A model generated the notes under the pieces. It searched no databases and was not told the DNA's origin. It worked only from the letters and a program-made list of their open reading frames with translations. DNA of 64,000 bases, from assembly GCA_003260075.1 (NCBI GenBank), contig QLIY01000008.1, positions 1-64,000 of the forward strand, read 5' to 3'. Shown here one piece after another: positions 26,659 to 41,600 of the stretch. Each line of letters starts with the position of its first letter. Position 1 is the first letter of the stretch. A program made the position numbers and the translations under genes. Source of the DNA: Phallusia mammillata. Its lineage: Eukaryota; Chordata; Ascidiacea; Phlebobranchia; Ascidiidae.

Positions 26659-29600
26659 CCTTGGCAACGATCTGCGACGGATGAGAGGAACGTGATTATA
26701 CGAGAAACGCAAAACGGTTATAACAAATTAAAGCAGTTTTAAGTCAATAATGCGGTAACTTTAATTCGGTTAATCGCATATTACGTCTAATTGCATGTGA
26801 ATGTAAACCGGAGCCTTTTCGTTTCTTATTTGCTTATTTAAACAGAACCAATTCAGCTAAACGTTGACTCGTCCATTTCTCACCGTGTCTTTAGCAATTT
26901 GTTCCATGGTCGCTGCAGTTTCGGTGGCAGCATCTTCCAGCAGAGGGCGCATTGTCTCAAGTTCTTCCTGCATCTTTGCTACGTCATCAGCAGTACGGAG
27001 TAACTGTGACGATGCAGTACATCGATTATTATTCAAGAGTTTACTTTAAAATTTAGGTCAAAAGAATAGTAGGTGCAGCATTTGTCAACCACATAAGAGT
27101 ATTATGGTTCTATATGTCTTGCAAAGGTGAATAAAGAGTATATGATTTACGAAAAAAATCTAGGAGTAACGCTGCACAAACAAGAAAAATCAACAGCAAT
27201 GTATTACCAATAGTAGGTCTGCGTGGCAAAATCATGCAATAACCTACGGCAGAACTTAAATTTACTTTACGAAACAAAACGAAGCCTCAAACTGGTTACA
27301 CATCGTTTTGCTTTGCCGCTTTTGTGATCGAATTACAGTAATATTTGACCGTTCGTGGCTTCATTCTCTAAGTTTTTATCAGTGATGTTGCATGAGCATT
27401 GCCTAAACTAGGCATGACACACTTAACATTAATTTGGACCACTGCTTTCGTTTCAAATCGGAATTAACTTTATTTTTTGTCAGTTTTCTGAACAATCAAC
27501 AAAATAACCGAACCTTATCGAGGGGGGGGGGGCACACTTAACATTAATTTGGACCACTGCTTTCTTTTCAAATCGGAATTAACTTTATTTTTTTTTCAGT
27601 TTTCTGAACAATCAACAAAATAACCGAACCTTATCGAGCCCAATCTTCATCCTGTTTCGATTCGTCGACAGTTCCTTGATTTTCATTCCGATCAGTTTAC
27701 TGAAAATCCCCAACAGCTCGAGGTATGACGTAGGAGTTACGTAGTTGTGACGTGATAACTCGGCGAGGAAGAGTGTGGAAGTTTCAGCGACGGACTGGTG
27801 CATTGTGACGCACATTTCAACCATTCCTGATAGTAAGGAGAAAATCGTGTTTGATTGTTGGGGAATGAATTTAAATTGTCTGTTTGTTTGTTTACAGTAA
27901 TTTTGACACAAACCTACATATAAACCTATTTCGACGTTAAAAAGTGACATTATATACCCTTTTCAACAAATTATGAGGTAAAATTGTTATAACTTTAACA
28001 TTAATACTCATTTGAGGATAAATATTTTATGTGAGGAGAAATATTAATGCATATTGCGCAACCCATTTCCAACAAAAACATGCCGTTTGTATACTTTCTG
28101 ACTGTTTTGTTGGCAAAATACATGTTTATTAAAGTTTTAGCAGCAAACTGCGGCGAAATTGGTGATTAAACTGTATTTTAAAATAAAAGTAAAATTAAAA
28201 AAAATATATGACATTCTTTGGTAAACACGTTCCTTTAGTTACAAATCCTAGAAAACAAAGCGAAAAATTAACACAAAAACATAGAAAACATATCCACCTT
28301 TCATAAGATCTTTATCCGAGGTGTCGATGTCGGTGATCTCGTTGAGGAACATCGTGGCTACGCTCTCTAGTGCCTCGTCTGGCCACTCGCTGAACCAGTC
28401 GATCGTGCAACACGTGATCAGTGACGGGAACATACGAAGTCGGGCCCGGAAAATCTCACCGATGGGACTGAGGAGTTGAGTAATGAATTAAATTATGACT
28501 GATTTTGCATTGCGTTTTTTCTTCATTATTTCGTGTATGAGAAAAGTCTTCAGTAATTTTATGTGTTATATAGCATAATGTTAAAATGCCAATTTTAAAA
28601 TGAATATTAAGATCTGTTTAAAAACTTTGTAAAGCAAAGGTAAGACGTCCTTATTACGTATTTTACACCTTTTTAGTTTTTTAAATGACAAAATTTAGCT
28701 GCTTTTGGTAAAATACCTTTACCAGGTCTATTGTATTGCGATTCTCGTTGAAGTTACCCTAATTAAAGCATTAAATGTATTGACATATTAACACTCACCT
28801 CATACAGACGATCGTGTGCATGTTGGACTTGACGCGTTTCGTGAACGCGTTGAATAAGTTTGACTTGGTGGGGGGAAGCCCCTGATCCATTACTATCGGT
28901 TTCATGGCTCCGAAAATATTGTCGAGGTCGTCGAGCGCGTAAATGTTCGGTACATCCCCCGAGTTGAGAATGTTGTTCAAGTCCTAAAAGAAAATTTTCA
29001 AGGAACTTACCTTGAGGGTAAATGTGGCTAGGCATGGCTCTTTAGCCTGTTGCTCCCAACAAACTAGAATGTTATAATGTGGCTGCACTGATGAAACCTT
29101 TTGGTTATTTTTAGTTGACTTATGTATATTTTACATCAAAAATTGCTTTTGGTTTGAGTAGTACCAAGTGTTTTATTATTATATCACGTTGTATGTTGAA
29201 GTTGATTTGTCTTGTTAACTGCTATTTGAACAAGCTCAATCTTTAAATAATTTTTGATAATGCGTTTACAAACTCTTGTGCACCCAATGTAGTCACCAGA
29301 CACACAACTCTACACTATTATCACCTCCAAGAACGATTCGCTCTTGATCTGTGTGTCGCTGAACAGGAAAGTTATGGGTTGACTTTGTAATCCAGCTTTC
29401 AACATACAACGTTTAATGTCTTCTCGCCATTCAGTGACACCGTAATTCTTCGCCAGTTCAATCTGGAAAAGCTCATAATCGGCCCTGCCAAGAAACAAAA
29501 TTGTGTTGCATTATCGACGTAGGTCGACGAAAGAACGATAGGAGGATGCTTTACTTTATAGCTGAGAAAACTTTTTTATTATGATGAAAATATCACAAAA

Positions 29601-32600
29601 GTTCATATGATCATCACATATCATGAAACTATCACCATATGACTTTAACATTATCACGTGAGATCAAATCATCGTTACATAACATTAAATCGTCATAACA
29701 TGACATCATATGAGATCAAATGATCATAACATGAGATCAAATCATCGTCACATGACATCAAATCATTATCTTATGAGATCAAATGATCATCACATGAGAC
29801 CAAATCATCGTCACATGAGATCAAATCATTATCATAAGAGATCAAATAATCATCACATGAGATCAAATTATCGTCACATGACATCAAATCATCGTTACAT
29901 GACATCAAATCATTATCATATAAGACTAAATGATCATCACATGAGATCAAATCATCGTTATAAGACTTTAAATCATCACCACATACTGTTACACAATTCA
30001 CGATTGACATCGTACGACATCATGTGATTATCACACCAGATCAGATGACTATTTATCACATGACACCAGCCAACTCACATGTGAGTAGCCAGTCGTGATA
30101 AACTCTGTCTTCCGCTCCCTCCTACTCCCAGGAGCAGAGCGTTGCCGAGAGGTTGTCGGATGATTCTTGAGATCCTGCAAACATGCTGCACTGCATCCAC
30201 GAAGAGTACCAACTTCATCTGTGCCGTGTTCACTTGATTGTAATCCTCAAGAAACTCTTCCATGATTGAGGTCATCTGGAAGTTGCAAAGTGATCATGAG
30301 AAATGTAGTGGTTTATGAAAAATTGTGTAATAAGGGGGGGGGGGGACCAACTTCATCTGTGCCGTGTTTACTTGGTTGTAATCCTCCAGAAACTCTTCCA
30401 TGATCGAAGTCATCTGGAAGTTGTAAAGTGATCATGAGAAATGTAGTGGTTTATGAAAAATTGTGTAATAAGTTGAACACAAATAAAACTGTTGTGTTGT
30501 AACAGCTAAGTTTATTCTCTTAATTTTAACTTTAGATTTTGCTTGGTAAGTTTGAATTCGTTTTTCGTCACTTTTTGTTTTCGGGGGGGGGGTTGTTGTG
30601 TTATAACAGCTAAGTTTATTCTCTTAACTTTATTTTTCGATTTTGCTTGGTAAGTTTGAATTCGTTTTTCGTCACTTTTTGTTTTCAATAGGCCATGACT
30701 TGTGTTGGGTATAAATCGGTAAAGTGACACAGACTTACTATGTTATTTACAACTTTATTAGCTTTCGCAATAGTAAAATTGCATTAAAATGTCAAAAGGC
30801 AGAAGCTTCACACATTAACGGAGCCGCCCGAAGTATCTTATACCTTCTGATAATCGTCGATGTAGTTGTAGAGTTTTGCGTCTGAGCTCGTATTCAGGAA
30901 ATCACCGAAAAGAACCGGTTTGGTCGGCAGGACTTCATCGATGTCAAGCTGTGGAAAAAAAAGTGATTGCAAAACTACACGTTTCTGGTTGTTTAACTTA
31001 ACTCCCCCCAATTGTCAATAAATGACTAGCTTGAATAGGGTGAATAAAATACAGCGTACCTTTCAAACACCAAAACCTTTTTGAAAAATACGAAGATGAA
31101 TTTAGTTATAATATCTTTTAAATCGACAAAAAAATTGGTGAAATAACTTGCACCATGGACAATTTCTAAGATGAAATCATTGTTTCAAGCCTTAACCAAC
31201 ATCGCATTTTGTGTATTTAGAGATCGTTTAAAATCAACAAGCTGTCAAGATGTAGAAAGAATACAAAGCCAATAACACACACGAAAGTAGCCACTACAGG
31301 CAAAGCGGGAATGAATGCGGTACAATTAACGATACACGTGATTGTGGAATGCGGGAAGGGGGGGGGGCGAAAGTAGTCACTACAGGCAAAGCGGTAATGA
31401 ATGCGGTACAATTAACGATACACGTGATTGTGGAATGCGGGAACGCGATTCTCTGCCTTGAGGATAGAACACGAAGCGTGACCACAACAAAACCTTTGAA
31501 ACCTAATTTGAAGTTCGTAGCATTGTCAAGAAAATACATTTGGGGGTTACCAAGGAGCTGTCTATAAAACCTTACAAACTGTGTATTCCGCTTTAGACAG
31601 GTAATCTTGCAGTTGTATTATTACCTTAAATCTTTCTTTGATGTTGGATTCAAGTTGATCGGAAAACCAGTTCCTGTCTTCAACGCTGACGAGTCGATCC
31701 TGGAAAACCCTGCAACTCTCGTGATACCAAAGTCGCATCAGCATTTCACGAGACTGGAGAGGAAAATATGTTGAGTTGAGTTTATTTCGCTTGGTGGAAG
31801 ACACATAAAAACACAATTGCACTAAAACAGTCACCAAGCCGGAAATAGCTGCGCAAAGTTAAGACGTTATTAAGCGCAAAAAAGTGCCGGGCACAATTGG
31901 TGGATGGTGGTACAACGCACTGCAGCTACACCTTATTATAAAGCGTTATGTGGCAGGAGTTCACCAGAAAGTGATTTGGCGGGGGGGGGGGTAAACGCGC
32001 TGCAGTTACACCGTATTATAAAGCGTTATGTGGCAGGAGTTCACCAGAAAGTGATTTGGCGCAATATTAAAAAAATAAAAAAATATTAAAAAAAAATTTG
32101 ATGTTACATTTGCATTAAGATAAATAATGCTTTCCGTCAAAAAAAAATCTTTTTCAATCACTTTAAAACTAGATTACTCTTTCCACCTAATTTGAATAGA
32201 TAAAATATTATTATCCATGTACTGGGGTTTGAACCCATAAGCTCTCGACTTACATCGATCTTGGTGACTTCCATCATCAACATTCCTTGGAAGACTTTTG
32301 ACAAATCTCTCAAGTTGAATGTGTAGTGAGATTTGGCGGGAGTGGGGAGCAGCTGCGTGGTTATGACGTCATAAACCTTGACTGTTGCGTCAACAAGCTC
32401 CTTGCCGAGATCTCGGATGTCTTCTGGCGCCGGAGCTGGATGAGGATCAGAAGAAAATTATAGAAGAGCTAATTGGGATTAATTATGAATGCGAAACAAC
32501 TAAAACAAAAGCTTGATTTGTTTGTTGAAATACCAGCATGCTCAATATTGAGACGACATTATCTATACAAGCTAAAACTGTATTAGGCTTATTGTTCTTT

Positions 32601-35600
32601 AAAATAGTCATTGGCATGAGTTTTTTGCCGAACCTTGGTTTGCAGCAGTTTAGTGAAATGGAACAATGCCCAAATAGTTAGGATTATAACACGATTAAAG
32701 CCATAAAAAGCAAAAAATATATAAACCAACTATTTTGACAAGCAAAGGTATACCAAACTATTTTGGTATTTTTACAATGCTTTGGGGTAAATTCAAAATT
32801 ACCCTCACACATAAATACACTCTTATTCTTTAACTTGTTGTTTAAGCCGAAAAATAACAAATAATTTTAAAAGGTACATAAAGCAAACGATTAAAAGTCT
32901 TGAATAAAATTATAACAGATAATTATAGGGTAACACTAATTCGAAAGAAAATCAAAAAACAGTTCAAGACATGTTTTGATTTGACATCCGCGATTAAACA
33001 CCACCCATGGAGCCGTAGATAAAATGGAATTGAATGAATTGATGAAGCTTGATATGAATAAAATAAATCAAGCAGGATGTTTTAAAGCAAATAAAAGCAG
33101 TGCCTGGATCTCGCTATGACGAAGCCTTGTATTCCAAAACACATCTTCGTAACTGTTATAACACAGAAGTACATAGATGACTGTGCCACTTTTTAATTAT
33201 TAAACTAAAGGCAGCATTAGTTTTTAATGTTTTTGCTTGAGCATGATTCCTAAACTAGACTCTTTCTCTGGTAAATGTTTAATAACTTCTGAATAAAAAT
33301 GCTAATCTCGGCTACCATCAAGCGGTCTTTCCGTTTGTCTAATATCAGGCTCTTTCTATTTTCCAAAATTACTGTCAAATTTAGTGGTCATAAATTGTAT
33401 TTGTAACTTTCAACCCTTTTCACCCTACATCTGTTTAATACTGACAAGAATAAGTTGTATTTAAATCTGACAAAACTTCTGGTCTACAACATAGGTTTTT
33501 GTGTAAGGACTAGGCTGGTTTATATTCTGTTTGATTTTAGTAATTCTGAACTACAGCTTAATTTGTAACCTCAACCCCAAAGTTTTTTTGCATGATCTTG
33601 CACGTTCACACTGATTCAATACTCACTCATATGGCTGATAATGCTCCTTGCGCCTCCTGCAGTGAAAATAAGAACAGTATTGGTTAACATTAGTTATATC
33701 GAACCTAACAAACAGCGAACGTGACGAATTTAACAACAGTTCATTGGGTATTCTTGCATTTAAAAAATGACCAAAATTTTGAATCAGGATTTAAACTTTA
33801 GATCATTTGGCGTTGAAGTCTTCGCTTAAATTATGTATTAAAGTTTTGCTTACGGGGGGGGGGTAAAAAGGACCAAAAATTTGAATCAGGATTTAAACTT
33901 TAGATCAGTGTTCGAGTTTTGTGTGGTGAAACGTTTGGCGTTGAAGTCTTCGCTTAAATTATGTATTAAAGTTTTGCTTACTTGAAACTATGAGCAAAGT
34001 ATTTAAATGTAAGACAATTTTTTGTCGATTAAAGTTTACTTTCTTTTGCTGTGATACATAAAAGAGAGATAAAAAGATACTTGTAAAAAAAACAGCTTCC
34101 ATAAAGCTTGAATTGTTGGAAATAGACTTCGGTTTGCAATAAAATGTTTCCTCTACAATTCAAGTTCTTATGTTTTAACAAATATTGGTTATAACTTTTA
34201 ACCAGTGGTGGGATTCAGCCGGTTCGCACCGGTTCTATAGAACCGTCTTACGAAATTTTATGGGATCAGCGAACCGGTTAGCATTGTAACTGTCAATGCA
34301 TTTTTTGCAACAGAACCGGCTAAAAATGTGACTTTTGTGATAAAATCGGCTGACAAAAAATTTGAATCCCACCACTGATTATAACGGTAGTCATGCTTCG
34401 GGCCTAACACAAATTTTAGAGTTTTTATGCAACAATTTGATCATACTTAGCCAGCTTCCGACAATGGTTGTGAAAATTCTCGACTTGCTATCGCTTTCAA
34501 TCTCCGTGCACGTTAAGTAGTTGAAGTGACGTAGGAATCGGGCGGTGATGGGGTTTCTACCGCCCCCTGGTGGACCCATTGCGCACACGAATGCGATGTC
34601 AACCAGAGTACGGAAAGATCCTGAGAAAAAAAAACGCTGTTTTAACTTAATGCCGTTTTTTACAAGTCTGTAAAAAGGCTACCAGGAGTACTGTCATTTC
34701 GCAATTGTTGACCATATAACAAGATAAAAAGTTTAATCATGAAGTTTTTTGTAAATACCTAGATTTAAAAAAGTGCAGTTGTTGTAAAATAAAAATGTAT
34801 CTGTTCATCTTACAATATGTGTCCGATTTCAGCAAAAAGGTAACAGTTGTTAACACTATGTGTAAAATTTTCACAATGTAAAAAATAAGCATTCATCCGG
34901 CGTAATTTTGTTTCGATAACTCGCGGTCCTATATTGATTATATGTTCCTCCCCTAACAAGCAGTTCATTCAGCAATGGAAGTGTAACTATAAATGAGATT
35001 ATGTTATTCCTGTGAAACTTGCATTAAGAGCAATTACAGTACACCAGGCCTGTTAAAGGCGTAATAGGCTAGAAAAATCTAGCTTGCGGTGGGATTCGAA
35101 CCCCCGACACTAGCCTTTCCGGGACTAACTGAGCTACACAGGCTCAAGAGCAACTATGTTATATTTTTTCCAGTAGGTGGCAGCACATCACTCACCGATG
35201 GCTTTCCTGTCGTACCAGCCATTGTGGTCCATCCACTGTCTGAGCAATTCTATTGGAGGTTGAGCCCCGTATTTCTCCAATGCTGGCATGTTTAGATCGT
35301 CGATGAAAAACACAGCGTATTTTCCGAGTGGTGGCGCAAACACGCCTTTGCGACGTTTGTCCAATTTGCCGTCAATCAAATCCTTCAAAGATAGAAAGAG
35401 ATACAATAACGAACAAGCTTAAAAACGTGAGAAACTTGGCGTTATCTGTAAATACTTGAAAGAGGCAGACAGCTTAAGAACCTTGTTTCAGCTTAACCGA
35501 TTTTTTGGGAGTATAATAATAACAAAGCAGCAGTGCGTTTTTGAAACAGTCGTTTTTAAATAAAGTTTAATATATCTTAGCTGCTGCAATTTTAACTACG

Positions 35601-38600
35601 AAAACGATTGTATCTGGTTTCAATAGAGCTTAATTGTTGAACAATGTCTACATTAAAAAATACATTCAATTTGTTAAGTTTAAAGAAAGCTGAAATTGCA
35701 ACGTACTTGTATTTGGTTTGCGGATGTTTTCGCGGAGAACATGAGAAAGTTTGGAATATAGTCTGTTGGCATTCCCTTGAGCAGCTTCTCGGCAAGTACA
35801 ACAGTTTTACCGGTTCCTGTCGGACCCACAGTCAACACCTGAAAAGAGTAAAAAGCACACATTTAAGTTACTGCGTAAAATCAAACCACGAACAAAACTA
35901 ACAGGAGGTTTTTTAAGTTTAAACTTTTCAACATTTAATGCGATACTTTGGCTAGCTTATGATATAGCACAGCAAAACGGAATGTTGGTTTAAAACAACT
36001 AAGCGCATTTTTTCTTTCGACGAGTTTCAAGATCTGTGCTTGTAAAAGTTCATGTATTTTCGCAACGCAATAGCAAAGCGAAGTACCAAATCATTGTAAC
36101 GAACTATTCAGAAAACATCTAAGTTAAAGCAATTACACAACAAAATACATTAACAACATCACTTGTATCTCCACAGAACAGATAACAGTCAAGCAATAAG
36201 CATGATTTGTACTTATGCATCTTTATAACTTTGTTTTGATTCACCGACCTGTTTCTTGTGCATGACGAGCATCTCTAATAGCAGTGACGTCCTCACAGTG
36301 TCGATGGTTGGAACTATGATGTCAGCATAAGGAGTGGATGGGGTGATCTCAAACTGGGGAGCGCTGTCCATCCAACTCTTCCATCGGATCTGAAGACAGA
36401 GGATTGAAAATGTAGGAATAACAACAAGTCTCTTTGTTGCATAGGATCTTAACTGGTAGTTAATGAAGCTTTAACGTGTTTTGGTGGCAAATATCAGGAA
36501 CATAAAATGGGTCTGTCGGATTAGTGTGTTCGGAAACTTGAGGTCATTATTTTATTGTTTGTCAATAAATGCATTTGTATGTAATCGAAGGTGGTAGTAT
36601 AATTAAGAAACATGTAATTTATATTTTTATTTAAACATGCCAGGTCCTACATTGAATCTTATCTAATTGATAAGGCGTTTTATAAACCAATGTTTGTGCA
36701 TATTTTACCCTATTGGTTGATACACTGGAAGTTTTTTTACCTCTTGCGATCCAGCTTTTGCCGTTTCTTCGTCATCGTCCGCGTCACCGGGGGCTTTTTT
36801 GTTGGTAATCCCCGCATCGTCAAGTTGGTAATCGTAAGGGAGACCGTGCTCAGGAAATTGAAGTTTAATCTGAAAAGAATTGACATTTTCTCACGTTTTT
36901 TCGTTTCTCATTTAAAATTTAGACAATGTTATTTGATGCAAAAAAAGTGAATTGTTAAATTAAAGTAAAATTCGATGCAAAAAATTGTCAATTTTTGAGT
37001 TTTTTGTTTCTAACATTAAAAATGCTGTTTAACAAAAAGAATGTAAATTGTCACAAGGGCAATTTAATAAAGTCAAAATATTCAATGTTACAAGTTTGTA
37101 GAACAATTAAATAGCGGTTAAAATGTAGACTAAATTGTTTGATACAAAACAAAGAGCACTATGTAGTCACTGTCGAATTGGGGGGGGGGGTGCAATTTAA
37201 TAAAGTCAAAATATTCAATGTTACAAGTTTGTAGAACAAATAAATGGCGGTTAAAATGTAGACTTAATTGTTTGATACAAAACAAAGAGCACTATGTAGT
37301 CACTGTCGAATTGTATCTTACGTCGTCTTCCGCCATTCTCTTGCGGAGATATTCGGAAAACTTTTGCCTCCCGTCATTGTCAGTTGTTCCGCCAACGCTC
37401 CAAACCAGAGCGAAGAAAAACCACGGTTCGATGAGGTCTGCAACCCGCGCCAACTGCGCTTCGCTGAGTTCGGGTTCACCCTGTGTGTCAAAATCGGAAA
37501 AAGTTTGTCAAAATTTACATTCGATTTTGCTGATTCCGATTTTTAGTTAGAAGTACAAACAACAAAAACAAATATTTATGGCATTTTAATCAATAAACAA
37601 GTAATTTTTAAGACATAATACAATAGAACAATATTACAAAAAAAACTAATTATTACTGGAGTGCCAGATTAAATGTAAGTTTGTTTTTATTAGGTATTTA
37701 ACAGTGATGTGATCTGCAACATATTACAAGCATACAAGTATAGAGGAAGATTTATAAATCAAAGAAGTTATACATGCGATTGTAACATGCACTAAACTAT
37801 GCTATACAGGCGCTTCTATCTGTGGAAAGACACAAGGAAGAGAAAAATTGTAAATCACTAAAAAAAGAAGAAATTACTGTAATCCAAAATATTCCAAAGT
37901 TAGGGGGGGGGGGGTGCAACATATTACAAGTATACAAGTATAGAGGAAGATTTCTAAATCAAAGAAGTTATACATGCAATTGTAACATGCACTAAACTAT
38001 GCTATACAAACGCTTCTATCTGTGGAAAGACACAAGGAAGAGAAAAATTGTAAATTACTAAAAAAAGAAGAAATTACTGTAATCCAAAATATTCCAAAGT
38101 TAGGTGTATTTGGTAGAAGTAATTTCGTACTTGTGTAAAATGCGTAGTTTCAGGCAATACTAAAAATAAATAAGTTAAAAAATAGAAACGTATTCTTGCT
38201 CTGGTAAGTGCTAGTTAACTTTCATGCTAGAAATCAGTTAACTTGAAAGTATGATAAAATATCTTAATACTTTATATCACAACACAATTGCCGTGTCCAA
38301 ATGGAAAATTGAACGCTCAAGTCAATATGTAATCATCATTGACTGGTTGTTTGGCAGGTATGCTTGTTTTTAAAAGGTTGTAAACATACAAGACAATACA
38401 AGCTTTTCATTATCATTAACCATTCGTTCTGTGTGCAACATGCTCATATATATTATCATGCAATCTTAGTGCAGTGGCTGATAGCATTCCCAACATATCG
38501 CCATCATGCACAAACTTACATCACTGAAGTATTTTGCAAACCTCTTGTCCTTCTGCGCTTTTTGGCGAAGTGCGGCTGCCCCCTTTGGTGATTTTTGGGA

Positions 38601-41600
38601 TAATATGTCAATTATTTACTACTTAAACTTAAAGCAACTAAATAGAGGAAGTTTAAGCCACAAAACTGGACTTAAGAATTGAGCAGGGATAAAAACAATT
38701 GTTCATGTATCCGCTTTCGATACGAATAGTGAAACTAACCGGTTACTTAGGTATAACTGGTTGCCTTTTTTGTTTTTAATTTAGAATTTAAACCTAAAAG
38801 ATACGGTTGTTTTTGTTTTGTTACTACATGAAGATTTTTGCAGTAAGTCAGTTGCCTCAGCTTTTGGGAAGGAAACTTGGACATTAAAACTATTGCGAAC
38901 AAACATATGGGTACAAACAACACAATACTTTGTAAATTTAGCATTAAACTGCTAGAAGCCAAAACTAAAGCAGCAAACCAGGAAAAGCGTTTCAATGATA
39001 AAATATTTTTCAAAAAAATGGGTTTATCAGCACTTTACGTAAAAAGTGCAACTAAAAGCCCAGCCTTTTAAATATTCAACTGATAAGCTCAGGCGCCTAA
39101 TCAGCAAATACAAGCCAGCAGTATAAAAGAGTGCAAAAAACGGGGATTCATTTTTTTATGGTCACAAATAAAAAAGATGTAATAAATAAAAAGTAATCTA
39201 CGAATTCAAAGTATCGTAAATGCGTGTTATACAACAATAAATATAAACGTTCGGCGGTTTCCACAGGCATTTGGTGATGGGGGGGGGGATGCGTGTTATA
39301 TAACAATAAATATAAACGTTCGGCGGTTTCCACAGGCATTTGGTGATACTGAAGATTATGCGCGAAACAGTCAAAATTAAGTCTAAACTGATCGGGACGG
39401 ACACAAACTTTTATTCAATGCTTATTTTTCCCGAAGATCTACAGGGCAAACAAATGGTTTCGTTTGAAACCTTGCTGTTTTTCCAACCGGAAGAGAATAT
39501 GGTAATTAAGAATTATTATAAAGTTTGTTAAAAGTATTTTCGCCTTTAAAGATAAAACGAAGTTAATTTTGCTGTTTAAATGAGTCAAAACCAATAGATT
39601 TTTTTAACAAATGAGACCAAAGATGGTTTAAAAAATTTATATGATTTAAAAGGCACAAGCGGAAGTAAATTGATGATTTCGCGCATGTATTTTAGTAGTA
39701 AACATTTTTTACCTCTTTCGGTATGAGTGGTTGGAAGAAGCAATCTAGAAAGTTGAGGAGACTGAATGTGAGGTTGGCATCAACAGATGGAACAATTTCC
39801 TTCAGGTTCTTGCGCATAAAGCGAACTGAAGACTGTAAACAATATTAAGGTTTGTAATTGAACAAGTTGAACGAATTACAAGTACCAGAAACTAATAACA
39901 AGGAATTCGGGTGATATAAAGCAACATTAAGTAAGCTGCAGACCGTGCACAATGTTTCGACCAACAAGGTCTCATCAGTGCCGCTGGTGACAAGAGATAG
40001 GTCGTATTGGCTAGTGTAGCCATCTAACGGCACTCCAGTTTGTTGGGAGTAACAGGTTGACAAGAAATGCCCCAACAAAACTAAGCTAGACATAAACCAC
40101 GAAACCACGTAGTGCACAGTCTGCAGTTCCTTTTAAACTTTTACATTATTGTCCTCCAATAGCATTGGTCTTAAGACACAACATTTAAAAGACATTAATA
40201 CGTTTTAAGTAGAAGCGACAGAGTATTTAAAAGTTTAGGCGTTCACAAGTTTTGAATACCATATTTTTATGTAATATTTTTATGTAACGTTCCAATAGCA
40301 TTGGTCTTAGGCTATTTTATTCAAACAGACATTGATACGTTTGAAGTAGAAAGAGGCAGAATATTTAAAAGTTTTAATGTCTACAATTTTTGTGGCCGTA
40401 TTTTAATCATAAAAAATTGGACCGAATTTTGGTGGAGTTATTTCACAAATTTCTTACCTCCAAGTACCGATCGAACAAGCTCTGAAGTTGCTCGATGTAC
40501 GGTAGAATTGCGTCAGGGACTCTTTTCAGCCAGCAGTATACGAAAGGTGCAAGTCCGATATAGCCAGGTTCAAGGTAAACCATTCCACAGCGTGAGACAG
40601 TGGCTGGAGAGGCGACCGCCAAATCAGCAACCTGAAAAAAACAAGATATGACCTCGTTAGTGAAGGTGTGGTTCAGATTCAGTGTTTGTTTTGGTAAATT
40701 GAAGTTGAAAATGAAAGTCAACATTATATTTGTGTGTTATATCCATATAGGTCTTAGCAATTTCCTTGAAACTCTTATAAAGCTACAACTTTCGAAAAAA
40801 ATTAACCGCTTGCAATATTTGCAAACCAACATATTTCAGTTTCCGTACTGGCCACCGGTCAAATAGTATGACGAGATTACTGTTTAACAAAAATACATCG
40901 GTATATGAAACGTTTTAACCATAAAACTAATAATATGATTAACATCTGCCGAACTTTTAAAAAATGAAAAAGTAATTCGGCGAATTTCCGGGATTTCAGG
41001 AACCGGTTTAAAAGAGTTTGGAACCAGTTCGAACCGGATACTAAATTAGGTTTTCATATGATTACCTCAAACATCATGGTCATGTGAGCAGTGAGTTTGA
41101 TGATTTCTCCACTGCTCAAACACAATTTCTTGTTGTCGTCCAACACAGTGTTCATGTTTTCGATCCAAACGGCATCAACCGGTCCGTCGAACATGTACCT
41201 GAAGATACGTAAGAAATCACATAAAGAGAAAGTAAACATAAAAACATATTATTAATTTGGAGCTGTAAACTGCCGTATGTCGGGCTACGAATCCAGGAAA
41301 GTATTTTTAAACAAAAGCCGAACTAGAAATGTATATTTTTTTCCAAGATGAAATTAAGTCACAAATGGGGCATATGTCTTGGGTGAACTAGGGCCAAAAG
41401 TTACAGTAAGCCTGAATAACTATCAAAATTTGAAGAAAATTATACTAACTAGAGTGCTGTAAGGTTAGCTACATTATCTCATACGGCTGGGGGGGGGGGT
41501 GGGTGAGCGAGGGCCAAAAGTTACAGTAAGCCTGAATAACTATCAGAATTTGAAGAAAAATATACTAACTAGAGTGCTGTAAGGTTAGCTACATTATCTC

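Noticed and set aside
26422..26712. Poly-proline protein read through the 62-G run on the minus strand
   Set aside because: The proline stretch comes from the G run; the upstream part is in the wrong frame relative to the dynein coiled coil.
29710..30027. 105-codon plus-strand frame with MRSNDHH repeats
   Set aside because: Translation of the 21-bp minisatellite inside a DNAH1 intron; the opposite strand is open too.
29600..30062. CRISPR array
   Set aside because: Units are contiguous and degenerate with no spacers, and the host is an animal.
30201..30480. Tandem duplication of a DNAH1 exon as a biological event
   Set aside because: Copies are partial and always adjacent to a G run; the assembly explanation covers all cases at once.
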